NCBI GenBank assembly: GCA_900546835.1 | Contig: UREH01000027.1 | Coordinates: 1-18,581 of the forward strand | Reading direction: 5' to 3' | Source: an uncultured Porphyromonadaceae bacterium | GTDB taxonomy: Bacteria > Bacteroidota > Bacteroidia > Bacteroidales > Muribaculaceae | DNA: 18,581 nt | In this document: one piece after another, positions 6,329 to 14,839 of the stretch | Position numbering within the stretch: the stretch's first letter is position 1 | Layout: the number at the start of each line of letters is the position of its first letter | The notes under the pieces: model-generated | Databases searched by the model: none | What the model was told of the DNA's origin: nothing | What the model saw: only the letters and a program-made list of their open reading frames with translations | Made by a program: the position numbers and the translations under genes

Positions 6329-7760
6329 ATTTGTTGACAAACACGCGGTATTCGCCAGCCTTGAGTTGCGTGGGGAACTGAGCGGTTTTGCCGCTGAAAT
6401 AGTCGACCATACCAGCGGTCGTAGGTTTGTTGTTTCCTGTAATGGCGAAGTCGAGCTCTTTGTTGCCGAGATTGGCAAGTACCATCACGCGTGAGTCGCC
6501 CGACTTGCGTTCGAAAGCAATTATATCCTCTTCGCTGACAGGTATGGATGTATATTCACCACCGGCCGTTCCTGCTGCAAGCGCTTGCTGCGAATGCTTG
6601 AGGGCGTTGAGTTTCTGATAGAAGGAGAAATACTCGTTGCGCGGTTCCCACTGCGGTGCCTTATCTTTTTCAAAGAATTCGAATGCACGGTTCATCCCGG
6701 TTTCCTGTCCGGTATAGATAAGGGGCATTCCCGGGAGTGTGTAGGAAAGGACTGCGAAAGCCTCGGTAAGAGTGCCGAGACGTTCGAATTCGGTGCCTTC
6801 CCACGAATTGAGGTCGTGGTTGGTGACCATATTCATAAGATATGTGTCGCGGGGATATTCCTTTTCCTGAGCCATTACGAGCGAGTCGATTGCCGCAGCG
6901 TGGGTGATGGGGAATTCACGAACCTTTCCGTCGGCGCCCTTGAACGAATACTGACCCGATGTGGCGGCGATGGCGCTGAAAAGGTCTTTCATCGGCCAGT
7001 TGTAGCCCATGTCGAATGCTTCTTTCTGAAGCTCGGGCTTGCTTGCCTCGGCGAGCATGAAAAGTTCAGGTTTCACGGCCTGAAGCTCCTTGCGGGCCTC
7101 GTTCCAGAAGTCTGTCGGCACTTCCATCGCTACGTCGCAGCGGAAGCCGTCGACATCAACGTCGGTTAGCCAGAATTTCATTGCGTCGATCATCCCTTTG
7201 CGCATTTCAGGGTTGGAGTAGTCGAAAACATAGACGTCGGTCCAGTCGTATACCCCTTTCATGTTGCCGAGCGAGTCGGTCTCATACCAGTCTGGATGTT
7301 CCTTCACCCAGCGGTTGTCGCGTCCGGAGTGATTCGGTACCCAGTCGAGAATCACTTTCATTCCCAGTTCGTGTGCCTTCTTTACAGTCTCCTTGAACTG
7401 CTCGATTGTTCCGAACTCTGGATTGAATGCCTTGTAGTCGGCCACGGCGTAATAACTGCCGAGTGTTCCCTTGCGGTCCTGCACGGAAATCGGGTTTATC
7501 GGCATGAACCATAGGATGTCTACGCCGAGGTCCTGAAGGCGTGGCAGCTGGTTGGCGAAGGCCGTCACCGTGCCGGAATCTGTGTACTGGCGCAGATTTA
7601 CCTCATAGATTACCGCGTTGCGGCTCCAGTCGGGATGTGTGAGTGTTGTGTACGTCGAGTCGCGCTCCTCGCCGCTCCGGGCGTCCGCGCCTTTCTTCGA
7701 CCCGCATGCTCCCAGAGCAATCGCTCCGGCAAGCATTGCGATACAAATAGTCTTTTTCAT
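6327..7760 (-). CDS. Alpha-amylase family (GH13) lipoprotein
   Basis: This is a glycoside hydrolase of the alpha-amylase clan acting on alpha-glucan chains such as starch, glycogen or maltodextrin. A signal peptide with lipobox LGAC places lipid-modified C19 at the mature N terminus, so the protein should sit in a membrane facing the periplasm or cell surface. The four GH13 regions are present: DWVPNH at 139-144, GFRCDVA with nucleophile D209, MLAEAS with acid/base E238, and TNHD ending at D316. The 477-residue length fits a catalytic barrel plus a small C-terminal beta domain. No SusC/SusD pair is nearby, so it is not part of a classical polysaccharide locus in this window. It lies 77 bases after thiL on the same strand and may be read from that operon; no clear promoter was seen. 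Confidence 0.9.
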   Translation of the reverse strand: MKKTICIAMLAGAIALGACGSKKGADARSGEERDSTYTTLTHPDWSRNAVIYEVNLRQYTDSGTVTAFANQLPRLQDLGVDILWFMPINPISVQDRKGTLGSYYAVADYKAFNPEFGTIEQFKETVKKAHELGMKVILDWVPNHSGRDNRWVKEHPDWYETDSLGNMKGVYDWTDVYVFDYSNPEMRKGMIDAMKFWLTDVDVDGFRCDVAMEVPTDFWNEARKELQAVKPELFMLAEASKPELQKEAFDMGYNWPMKDLFSAIAATSGQYSFKGADGKVREFPITHAAAIDSLVMAQEKEYPRDTYLMNMVTNHDLNSWEGTEFERLGTLTEAFAVLSYTLPGMPLIYTGQETGMNRAFEFFEKDKAPQWEPRNEYFSFYQKLNALKHSQQALAAGTAGGEYTSIPVSEEDIIAFERKSGDSRVMVLANLGNKELDFAITGNNKPTTAGMVDYFSGKTAQFPTQLKAGEYRVFVNK

Positions 7761-7837
7761 GGAAGGATGGTTAATAAATTTTTTGGAATAAATGTAAGTG
7801 CTTGTTAATATGTGGCTATTGGTTTGAAATCTGCTTT

Positions 7838-8905
7838 TTAATCGTGTGTCGCGGCAGCCGGGGAGTCCGGAGTGGGGGCCATGTGGTTGAAACCCTGGGC
7901 ACGAAGGGGGATTTCAGTGCCGTCGCGGGTCTCGAGATATTCGCCGAGTTCCGGCTTGGTGATGTGGCCTATTACGTGGACTCCGGGAATTTTCTTGATT
8001 TCCTCATGTGCATGGAGCGGAACGGTGAAGAGCAGTTCATAGTCTTCGCCTCCGTTCATGGCGGCTGTGACGAGGTTCATGTTGAGTTCCTCGGCCATGA
8101 GGGCAGTCTGATAGTCGATCGGAATGCGGTCCTCATATACCCGGCAGCCTACGCCTGAGGCTTTGCAGATATGAATCAGTTCCGACGATAGTCCGTCGCT
8201 CACGTCGATCATAGAAGTGGGCACGATGTGAGCTTTTTCGAGATTTTCGATTATGTCGCGTCGTGCCTCGGGCTTGAGCTGACGTTCCACAAGATACTCC
8301 TTGCCCTGGAATTGCGGCTGGAAATCGGTCTGGCCTACCGAGGCGGTTTTCTCTCGCTCGAGAAGCTGCAGGCCCATGTAAGCGGCGCCAAGGTCGCCCG
8401 AAACGCAGATCAGGTCGGTGAGCTTCGCTCCCGAGCGAGTGGCTATACGATCGGTCGGAGCATCGCCAATGGCCGTTATCGAGACTACAAGCCCGGATCG
8501 CGATGCCGTGGTGTCGCCCCCCACGAGGTCTACACCATAGATTTCGCATGCCAGGCGGATGCCGCTGTAGAGTTCTTCGATATGCTCTACGGTGAAACGG
8601 CTCGAGATGGCGAGCGATACCGTAATCTGACGTGGATGGCCGTTCATGGCGTATATGTCGCTGAAATTCACGACGGCGGCCTTATAACCGAGATGCTTCA
8701 GCGGTACGTAGGTCAAATCGAAGTGAATCCCTTCGACAAGGAGGTCGGTTGATACAAGAACATCCGTGTCGGGGTAGCGGAGCACGGCGCAGTCATCGCC
8801 CACGCCGCGTAGCGACGATTTGTTGACAAGGCTGATGCCGTCGGTCAGGCGGTCGATGAGACCGAATTCCCCGATTTTTGATATTTCGGTTTGCTGCTGG
8901 TTCAT
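7838..8905 (-). CDS. thiL: Thiamine-monophosphate kinase
   Basis: ThiL makes thiamine diphosphate from thiamine monophosphate and ATP, the last step of the vitamin B1 pathway. The 355-residue product shows the AIR-synthase-like fold signatures in order: VGDDCAV near 35-41, STDLLVEGIHF at 52-62, NFSDIYAMNG at 80-89, GGDTT at 129-133, IDVSDGLSSEL at 233-243 and NGGEDYELLF at 284-293. The Asp residues in GDD, STD, GGD and DVSD are the expected Mg-ATP ligands. It follows the purine nucleoside phosphorylase gene on the same strand with a 104-base spacer that holds a large hairpin. I looked for a TPP riboswitch there and saw none. The tail is Ala/Pro-rich and poorly conserved. Confidence 0.95.
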   Translation of the reverse strand: MNQQQTEISKIGEFGLIDRLTDGISLVNKSSLRGVGDDCAVLRYPDTDVLVSTDLLVEGIHFDLTYVPLKHLGYKAAVVNFSDIYAMNGHPRQITVSLAISSRFTVEHIEELYSGIRLACEIYGVDLVGGDTTASRSGLVVSITAIGDAPTDRIATRSGAKLTDLICVSGDLGAAYMGLQLLEREKTASVGQTDFQPQFQGKEYLVERQLKPEARRDIIENLEKAHIVPTSMIDVSDGLSSELIHICKASGVGCRVYEDRIPIDYQTALMAEELNMNLVTAAMNGGEDYELLFTVPLHAHEEIKKIPGVHVIGHITKPELGEYLETRDGTEIPLRAQGFNHMAPTPDSPAAATHD

Positions 8906-8922
8906 TATAATATTGTAGGAAT

Positions 8923-8972
8923 GCCCCCGGATTCTCGCCGGGCATAGTCAGCCGGACCGGAATGCCGGGGGC
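8923..8972 (-). other. Large compound hairpin between the PNP gene and thiL
   Basis: GCCCCCGG at 8923-8930 pairs with CCGGGGGC at 8965-8972, and the stem continues with ATTC/GAAT at 8931-8934 and 8960-8963, with one bulged base at 8964. Inside, further CCGG segments can pair. It begins 37 bases after the PNP stop and ends 17 bases before the thiL ATG. It could be the PNP terminator (though no T run follows) or a structured thiL leader. Confidence 0.6.
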
Positions 8973-9009
8973 AAATTTGTTTATGCGGTAAAAGTGATTG
9001 ACGCAGATA

Positions 9010-9822
9010 TCAGAGACGCTCCACGAGGTTCTTCACGAGTTCTTTGGTGACGGGCTCGGCCGTAACGGCAGCCTGCTGAACCTCTTCGTGGGAGGGTACC
9101 TGAGTGATGTCCTTCCCGCCCAGGTCGGTGATTACGGAGAGACCGAACACCTCCATGCCGCCATGGTTGGCAACGATGACTTCAGGTACGGTCGACATGC
9201 CTACGGCGTCGCCGCCGATGATGCGGAAATACTCGTATTCGGCGGGAGTCTCGAATGTGGGGCCTGTCGTGCCGACATACACGCCGTGCATCAGGCGCAT
9301 TCCTTTTTCGCGGCCGATTTCATCGGCGAGGGCAACGAGACGATGGCTGTAGGCCTCGGTCATGGCCGGGAAACGTACGCCGAGCTCCTCGTAGTTCTTG
9401 CCGCGGAGGGGATTCTCGGGGAAAAGATTGATGTGGTCGGTGATGATCATTACATCGCCTACGGAAAATTCCTTGTTCATGCCTCCGGCGGCGTTGCTGA
9501 CGATGAGGGTCTTCACGCCGAGGGCGCGCATTACGCGCACGGGGAAGGTTACTGTCTTCATGTCGTAGCCTTCGTAGTAGTGGAAGCGACCCTGCATGGC
9601 CATTACGCGCTTGCCGCCGAGTTCGCCGAAGATGAAATTGCCGCTATGGCCCTGCACCGTAGAAACGGGGAAGTTGGGTATGTCCTTGTAGGGGATTACG
9701 GTTTTGTTCTCAATGATGTCGGCGATGGGGCCGAGACCTGTGCCGAGAATGATTGCCACATGGGGCATGTCGGCTACTTTCGAGCAGAGGTATTCCGCCG
9801 TCTGTTGGATTTTTTCGAGCAT
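9010..9822 (-). CDS. Purine nucleoside phosphorylase, trimeric type
   Basis: The enzyme splits purine nucleosides with phosphate to free base and (deoxy)ribose-1-phosphate in cytoplasmic purine salvage. The 270-residue length and motifs fit the PNP/MTAP trimeric family: ILGTGLG at 25-31, QGHSG at 57-61, QGRFHYYEGY at 77-86, SNAAGG at 109-114, GPTFETPAE at 187-195 and GMSTVPE at 208-214. Residue 233 is Asp (ITDLGG), where human PNP has Asn243 (ITN), the residue that reads the 6-oxo group; this may change base preference. It lies between lpxK and thiL on the same strand, separated from lpxK by 109 bases with no obvious promoter. Confidence 0.93.
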   Translation of the reverse strand: MLEKIQQTAEYLCSKVADMPHVAIILGTGLGPIADIIENKTVIPYKDIPNFPVSTVQGHSGNFIFGELGGKRVMAMQGRFHYYEGYDMKTVTFPVRVMRALGVKTLIVSNAAGGMNKEFSVGDVMIITDHINLFPENPLRGKNYEELGVRFPAMTEAYSHRLVALADEIGREKGMRLMHGVYVGTTGPTFETPAEYEYFRIIGGDAVGMSTVPEVIVANHGGMEVFGLSVITDLGGKDITQVPSHEEVQQAAVTAEPVTKELVKNLVERL

Positions 9823-9931
9823 GATATTGTATGGGTTTTATTTAGTTAAAACGTGAGGCGGTGGCTTGAGGTTCAGCCGTCCGCTATTTTATATGTCTTG
9901 CAGACGCCTATTCTGGTGCTTTGGGAGAGTC

Positions 9932-11020
9932 CTATTTTGTGGCCTTGAGAAGTTGTTTCTGAAGTTCGAGATCGAACGAGTCTACGTTCATGGGGTCGAA
10001 CTTCACCTCCACAGGCTGATAGAAGATGTGGCGTTTGAGAGCGTGGGGGAAGTAAGGGTTGTTGACGAGTCGTACCGCATCTTTTTCTGTGGTGACAATC
10101 AACCGGTGTTTTCCCTGGAGTTCGCCGAAGCGTTTTGTGATAGCATCGAGGTCTTTTCGGGTGAAGTTGTGATGGTCGGGAAATACCTTGACTTTCACTT
10201 TCGCCGGGAATCCTTTCAGATGGCGTATCAAGGGTTTGGGGTTCGCTATGCCGGAGACCACGAGAATCGAGTCGTCGGTGGTGAGCCAGCTCAGATGCGG
10301 CGCTTCGCTGACGATATCGGGGAATAGCGGCCGCAACGACGTGTAGTTGAAACGCGAGAAGAAGAGCTTCTGATAGGGGAACAGCTTGAGCGAATTCTTG
10401 AATATCCGGTATTCGATGGCCTTGAGTTGCTCAGGGCATTTCGTGACCACTACCATATCCGCCCGGTAGATGGCTTTGGCCGGCTCGCGCAGACGTCCCA
10501 GCGGCAGGAGCTTGTCGTAGAACACCGGATTGTTGAATTCGGTCAGCACGATTGACACAGAGGGTTTGACGTAGCGGTGCTGGAATGCATCATCCAGCAC
10601 AATCAGATTGATACGCGGATCGAGTTTGAGCAACTGGTCTATGCCGGTGCAGCGGTCCTCGCATACGGCGACAGTCACGTCGCGCCCGAATTTCTGGTAA
10701 ATCTGATATGGTTCGTCGCCGATGTCAAGCGGCGTAGAGCGGTTTGTGGCGAGCACAAAGCCTTTTGTATGGCGCTTGTAGCCGCGCGAAATCATTCCGA
10801 TGCGGTATTTGTAGCGCAGCAGGTCGAGGACGTATTCGGTGTGTGGCGTCTTGCCCGTACCTCCGGCCGAAATATTGCCTACCACAACCACGGGCACAGG
10901 AAATTCACGCTGCTTAAGGATGTGCCACTTGAACATAAGATTGCGCACCGCCACCCCGAACCCATATAGCTTTGAGAGCGGGAGCAGGATGCACGATGAT
11001 ATGAACCTGTTGCGTGGCAT
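9932..11020 (-). CDS. lpxK: Tetraacyldisaccharide 4'-kinase (lipid A synthesis)
   Basis: LpxK phosphorylates the 4' position of the lipid A disaccharide precursor at the inner membrane, making lipid IVA. The N terminus has a hydrophobic membrane-associating helix (about 9-28). The P-loop is VGNISAGGTGKTP at about 47-59, followed by MISRGYKR at 76-83, a GDEPYQ motif and VLDDAFQHR. A TTEKDAVR motif sits near the C terminus. The 362 residues match the family. It ends in TAG, showing that TAG is a normal stop codon in this genome. It follows sppA on the same strand by 111 bases. Confidence 0.95.
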   Translation of the reverse strand: MPRNRFISSCILLPLSKLYGFGVAVRNLMFKWHILKQREFPVPVVVVGNISAGGTGKTPHTEYVLDLLRYKYRIGMISRGYKRHTKGFVLATNRSTPLDIGDEPYQIYQKFGRDVTVAVCEDRCTGIDQLLKLDPRINLIVLDDAFQHRYVKPSVSIVLTEFNNPVFYDKLLPLGRLREPAKAIYRADMVVVTKCPEQLKAIEYRIFKNSLKLFPYQKLFFSRFNYTSLRPLFPDIVSEAPHLSWLTTDDSILVVSGIANPKPLIRHLKGFPAKVKVKVFPDHHNFTRKDLDAITKRFGELQGKHRLIVTTEKDAVRLVNNPYFPHALKRHIFYQPVEVKFDPMNVDSFDLELQKQLLKATK

Positions 11021-11089
11021 CTGTTTTCAGTCTTGCAGTGAGAAATTCTTGTGGTTGATGGAAGGATTGTTCGTTTGTATGGCCTGGAT

Positions 11090-11145
11090 ATCAGAATATG
11101 ATGACCGGGAAATCAGAATATAACCGTGAGATCAGAATATAACCG
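11090..11145. repeat. Three-copy short repeat at the 3' end of sppA
   Basis: ATCAGAATATAACCG occurs exactly at 11112-11126 and 11131-11145, with a diverged copy at 11090-11107 (ATCAGAATATGATGACCG). Read on the - strand, the first copy contains the last sppA codons and its TGA stop; the others lie in the spacer before lpxK. Confidence 0.75.
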
Positions 11146-12913
11146 TACGTTCCATACGGGCCTGAATCGGGTCGAGCGTCTGTAGGCGCCGGATGTCCTG
11201 ATAGAGCGGATAAGCTTGCCCGAGTTCCTCGCGGAGAGCGCGGACGCGTGCATAGTCGGAATATCCTGCAATCGAGCTTAGAATTTCCATGAAGTTGGCT
11301 TCGCTGCTCGGATAATCTACGACCTGATATTTGGAGTAGCCCATTTCCGCTGCCAGGTCGGCGATGGCGTCGTCGAGCGAGCCGAGTTTGTCGACAAGGC
11401 CGATACGGAGGGCTGATGTACCGTCCCAAACGCGGCCTTCAGCGATTGCTTTGATGGAGTCCTGAGTCATGTGGCGGCCTTCGGCGCAGCGCGATGTGAA
11501 GAGCTCGTAGCCCTGATTTACCGTTGACTGCATTTTCTGGCGTACGAACGGGCTCATAGGCTCGAACGAGTTGGGCTGTGCGCTGTTGGCATTGGTTGTC
11601 ACGAAGTCGATGTTGACGCCCAGATGATTTGTCAGCAGACCGTTGAAGCAGGGAATCATGCCGAATATGCCGATCGAGCCTGTCAGCGTGGTGGGCTGTG
11701 CGTAAATTTTATCGGCGCCACACGAAATGTAGTAGCCGCCCGAAGCAGCATAGTCGCCCATGCTGACGTAGAGTTTTTTGCCTTTCGATTTGAACACCTC
11801 GAGAGCGTGCCAGATCTGTTCGGATGCGAATGCCGAGCCGCCCCCGCTGTTCACGCGGAGCACCATGGCTTTTATATCGTCGTCGTCGGCAAGGTCGAGA
11901 ATATCGGGAACCACGCGGTCTGAGGCAATCCCCTTGCGGTCGGAGGTTGTAATGTCGCCGGCGGCATAGTATACGGCGATTTTCTTTTTAGCTTTTTCGC
12001 GGTGTGGAATTTCCACGTCGGTAGAGAGATATTGGCTTATACCGATAAGGCGCAGGTCATCCTTATGCTCTTGTCCGGTCTTGTCCTTGAGATAGTCGGT
12101 GATTTCATCGGTGTATTTCAGTCCGTCGACAAGCTTGAGGTCTACCATTTTGACGGCTTCAGCCACGGTGGCGAGCGAGTCAGCCATCTGGTTCAGCTGC
12201 TCTACGCTGATGCCGCGCGATTTGGCTACGGCTTCGGTGTACTGACTCCAGAGCCCGTCGAGATATACGGAGGTCTGCAGCCGGTTGGCTTCGCTCATGT
12301 GGTCGAGCAGGAAAGGTTCCACAGCGCTTTTGAATGTTCCGACTTTCACCACCTGCATTTCCACGCCGAGTTTGTCGAGCAATCCCTTGAGGAACGGAAT
12401 CCCTGTTGCAAGGCCTTCGAGGCCGATTTCACCTACGGGATTGAGGAAAACTTCGTCGGCAGCTGTAGCTATGTAATAATCGCCCTGGCTGTAGGAGTCG
12501 CCGTAAGCCACAACCCATTTTCCTGATTCGCTGAAGTTTTCAACAGCCTGACGGATTGCCTGGCGTGTCGCCATGCCGGCAACGGCGCCGTTTGCCTTGA
12601 TGTAGAGGCCCTCGATTTTCGAGTCGGTTTTTGCGGCCGCAATGGCGTCGACAATCGAGGAGAGCGTAGTGGCGGAGTTCATTTCTCCGTTTACAATCTG
12701 CATGAACGTCGGCATTTCGACAGTCTCGTCGATCGGACCGTTCAGGTCAAGGCAGAGGATGGAGTGATGATGGATTTTTGTGGTTTCGGTCTTAGAGAAG
12801 CTTACAATCGATGAGATGGCAAACATCATGCAGAGCACGATGATTAGCATCGCTGAAATCCATATGGCTGCCAGCGAGCCAAGCATGGAGATGAAAAAAC
12901 GTTTGAGCAACAT
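11132..12913 (-). CDS. sppA: Signal peptide peptidase SppA, long (67K) type
   Basis: SppA is a membrane-anchored serine/lysine protease that degrades cleaved signal peptides on the periplasmic side. An N-terminal membrane segment spans about residues 8-36. The two tandem ClpP-like halves of the 67K type are present in 593 residues. The N-terminal half carries the general base K195 in VGTFKSAVEPF (equivalent to K209 in E. coli), and the C-terminal half carries the nucleophile S391 in DYAASGGYYI, after VLRVNSGGGSAFASE. A strong promoter lies 120-150 bases upstream. The gene is likely the first of the sppA-lpxK-PNP-thiL group. Its stop codon lies within a short tandem repeat. Confidence 0.95.
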   Translation of the reverse strand: MLLKRFFISMLGSLAAIWISAMLIIVLCMMFAISSIVSFSKTETTKIHHHSILCLDLNGPIDETVEMPTFMQIVNGEMNSATTLSSIVDAIAAAKTDSKIEGLYIKANGAVAGMATRQAIRQAVENFSESGKWVVAYGDSYSQGDYYIATAADEVFLNPVGEIGLEGLATGIPFLKGLLDKLGVEMQVVKVGTFKSAVEPFLLDHMSEANRLQTSVYLDGLWSQYTEAVAKSRGISVEQLNQMADSLATVAEAVKMVDLKLVDGLKYTDEITDYLKDKTGQEHKDDLRLIGISQYLSTDVEIPHREKAKKKIAVYYAAGDITTSDRKGIASDRVVPDILDLADDDDIKAMVLRVNSGGGSAFASEQIWHALEVFKSKGKKLYVSMGDYAASGGYYISCGADKIYAQPTTLTGSIGIFGMIPCFNGLLTNHLGVNIDFVTTNANSAQPNSFEPMSPFVRQKMQSTVNQGYELFTSRCAEGRHMTQDSIKAIAEGRVWDGTSALRIGLVDKLGSLDDAIADLAAEMGYSKYQVVDYPSSEANFMEILSSIAGYSDYARVRALREELGQAYPLYQDIRRLQTLDPIQARMERTVIF

Positions 12914-13032
12914 TTATGTGTTGGAATTAAATATTTGCAGGATAACGGTTTGACGTGCGGTCTCCGCTCCGCAATCGCCCTAAGCCGACGCGTGGCGGAA
13001 AGTGCAGCCCGCAGGTCAATCCATATTACCTA

Positions 13033-13064
13033 CAAAAATAACACTTTTTAATTAAATACACAAA
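13033..13064 (-). promoter_or_regulatory. Bacteroidota-type promoter of sppA
   Basis: On the - strand, TTTG (13064-13061) and TATTTTTG (13040-13033) are separated by 20 bases, matching the -33 and -7 consensus. Transcription would start near 13026, giving a leader of about 110 bases before the sppA ATG at 12913. Confidence 0.75.
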
Positions 13065-13117
13065 TTTGCTTCATGCCTGGCAAACGCATCGGGAAATTAT
13101 GGCATTATAACCGTTTG

Positions 13118-13177
13118 TCCTGATTAATTACGATTTATCCGGATTAGTCGGGATAAATCCCGATCAATCCGGATAAG
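13118..13177. repeat. Six-unit 10-bp tandem array that is also a large palindrome
   Basis: Six contiguous decamers start at 13118, 13128, 13138, 13148, 13158 and 13168, with consensus close to TCCGGATTAA; GAT occupies positions 5-7 of every unit. Within it, TTATCCGGATT (13135-13145) and AATCCGGATAA (13166-13176) form a perfect 11-bp stem, and TCGGGA/TCCCGA (13148-13153 and 13158-13163) an inner stem with loop TAAA. The array lies 47 bases past the prfC stop and 54 bases upstream of the sppA -33 element. It fits a prfC terminator hairpin, a multi-site operator for sppA, or both. The rest of the 12914-13222 spacer shows only the sppA promoter. Confidence 0.75.
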
Positions 13178-13222
13178 TCGTGAGAATATTACCGGTGGTA
13201 TGGGCGCTTGAAGGCTGCCGTA

Positions 13223-14803
13223 CTAAAATTCGCTCGAAAAATGGAAATTGATGGCGGGGAAGTCCGTACGGGCCATCTGGAGAACGTAGTTGGAGTCGGC
13301 GAGGAATACGTCGCGGCCCATGGTGTCGGTGGCCATGAACTGGTATTTGCGCTTCTTGAAGGCTTCGAGTGCTTCGGCGTCGTCGCTTTCAATCCAGCAG
13401 GCTTTGTAGAGCGAGATCGGCTCCCAGCGGCACTGGGCCCCGTATTCATGGAGAAGTCGGTATTGGATAACCTCAAACTGAAGCTGGCCCACAGTGCCGA
13501 CAATCTTGCGTCCGTTGAACTGGTTGACAAACAGCTGTGCGACACCCTCGTCCATTAGCTGACGTATGCCCTTGTCAAGTTGTTTGGCTTTCATCGGGTC
13601 GGTGTTCTCGATGTATTTGAACATCTCGGGCGAGAAGGAGGGGAGTCCCTTGAAATGAATGGTCTCGCCAGCTGTAAGTGTGTCGCCGATTTTGAAGTTG
13701 CCGGTATCGGGGATGCCGACTATGTCGCCGGGATAGGCTTCATCGACGACGCTCTTTTTCTGTGCCATGAAAGCCGTGGGGGCGGCGAAGCGCATCATTT
13801 TGTCGGAGCGGATATGGCGGTAATTTACGTTGCGCTCGAATCTGCCGGAGCAAACCTTGACGAAGGCGATGCAGGAGCGGTGGTTGGGATCCATGTTGGC
13901 GTGAATCTTGAACACGAAACCGGAGAAGGCATCTTCTTCAGGATTTATCACGCGCTCTTCGGCCTGCACGGGACGCGGCGACGGGGCTATCTGCACGAAG
14001 CAGTCGAGTAGCTCCTTCACGCCGAAGGTATTTAGCGCCGATCCGAAGAATACCGGGGCGAGTTTTCCGGCGAGATATTCCTCTTTGTCGAATTCGGGGT
14101 AGACGCCGGAAATCAGTTCGAGGTCGTCGCGCAGTTTGGTGGCATCGACTTCGCCTATGGTCTCATCAACCAGCGGGGAGGCGAGGTCGTCGACTTCCAC
14201 GCGCTCGGTAACCTTCTGCTTGTCGGGTTTGAAGAGGTCGAGCGAGTGCTCGTAGATGTTGTATACGCCTTTGAATTTCGCGCCGATGTTTATGGGCCAG
14301 GAAAGCGGACGAACAGCTATTTTCAGCTCGCTTTCAAGCTCGTCGAGGATGTCGAAAGGGTCGCGGCCCTCGCGGTCAAGCTTGTTGACGAAAATTATGA
14401 CCGGGGTGTTGCGCATGCGGCAGACTTCCATCAGTTTGCGAGTCTGCATTTCGACGCCCTTGGCCACGTCGACCACAATAATTACGGAATCGACGGCTGT
14501 GAGCGTGCGGTAGGTATCCTCGGCGAAGTCCTGGTGGCCCGGGGTATCGAGGATGTTGATTTTGTAGTCGCCGTAGTTGAAGCCCATCACGGATGTGGCG
14601 ACCGAGATGCCGCGTTGCTTCTCGATTTCCATCCAGTCGGATGTGGCGGTTTTCTTGATTTTGTTGGATTTTACGGCACCGGCTATGTGGATTGCGCCGC
14701 CGAAGAGCAGGAGCTTTTCGGTGAGGGTGGTTTTGCCGGCGTCGGGGTGGGAGATAATGGCGAAAGTGCGCCGGCGGCTTATTTCTTCGGTTAGGGTCGA
14801 CAC
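13223..14803 (-). CDS. prfC: Peptide chain release factor 3
   Basis: RF3 is a GTPase that removes RF1/RF2 from the ribosome after termination. The 526-residue product carries all G motifs: SHPDAGKTT at 18-26, RGISVATSV (switch I) from 64, DTPGHQDF from 86 and NKLDREG at 140-146. The later domain contains [18 protein letters not shown] and the RF3-type region [20 protein letters not shown]. Start and length fit the family. It follows rfbD by 36 bases on the same strand, so the two are probably co-transcribed, although their functions are unrelated. Confidence 0.96.
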   Translation of the reverse strand: MSTLTEEISRRRTFAIISHPDAGKTTLTEKLLLFGGAIHIAGAVKSNKIKKTATSDWMEIEKQRGISVATSVMGFNYGDYKINILDTPGHQDFAEDTYRTLTAVDSVIIVVDVAKGVEMQTRKLMEVCRMRNTPVIIFVNKLDREGRDPFDILDELESELKIAVRPLSWPINIGAKFKGVYNIYEHSLDLFKPDKQKVTERVEVDDLASPLVDETIGEVDATKLRDDLELISGVYPEFDKEEYLAGKLAPVFFGSALNTFGVKELLDCFVQIAPSPRPVQAEERVINPEEDAFSGFVFKIHANMDPNHRSCIAFVKVCSGRFERNVNYRHIRSDKMMRFAAPTAFMAQKKSVVDEAYPGDIVGIPDTGNFKIGDTLTAGETIHFKGLPSFSPEMFKYIENTDPMKAKQLDKGIRQLMDEGVAQLFVNQFNGRKIVGTVGQLQFEVIQYRLLHEYGAQCRWEPISLYKACWIESDDAEALEAFKKRKYQFMATDTMGRDVFLADSNYVLQMARTDFPAINFHFSSEF

Positions 14804-14839
14804 GGTTTGATTTCTCGTGATGGAATGAAACTATGCTGA

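Noticed and set aside
8906..9009. TPP riboswitch upstream of thiL
   Set aside because: The spacer has a large hairpin but not the conserved CUGAGA and related core segments of the THI element, and it is too short for a complete one plus an expression platform.
8998..9849. Long + strand open frame opposite the PNP gene
   Set aside because: It is an exact shadow of a gene with full family motifs; its protein is low-complexity His/Gly/Glu/Val-rich text typical of antisense frames in GC-rich DNA.
13118..13177. CRISPR array
   Set aside because: Units are 10 bases and contiguous with no spacers, and there are no cas genes in the window.
14246..14794. Open frame antisense to prfC (and others antisense to the GH13, rfbD, sppA and fucosidase genes)
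   Set aside because: All overlap genes with complete catalytic or GTPase motifs and show no recognisable domains of their own.
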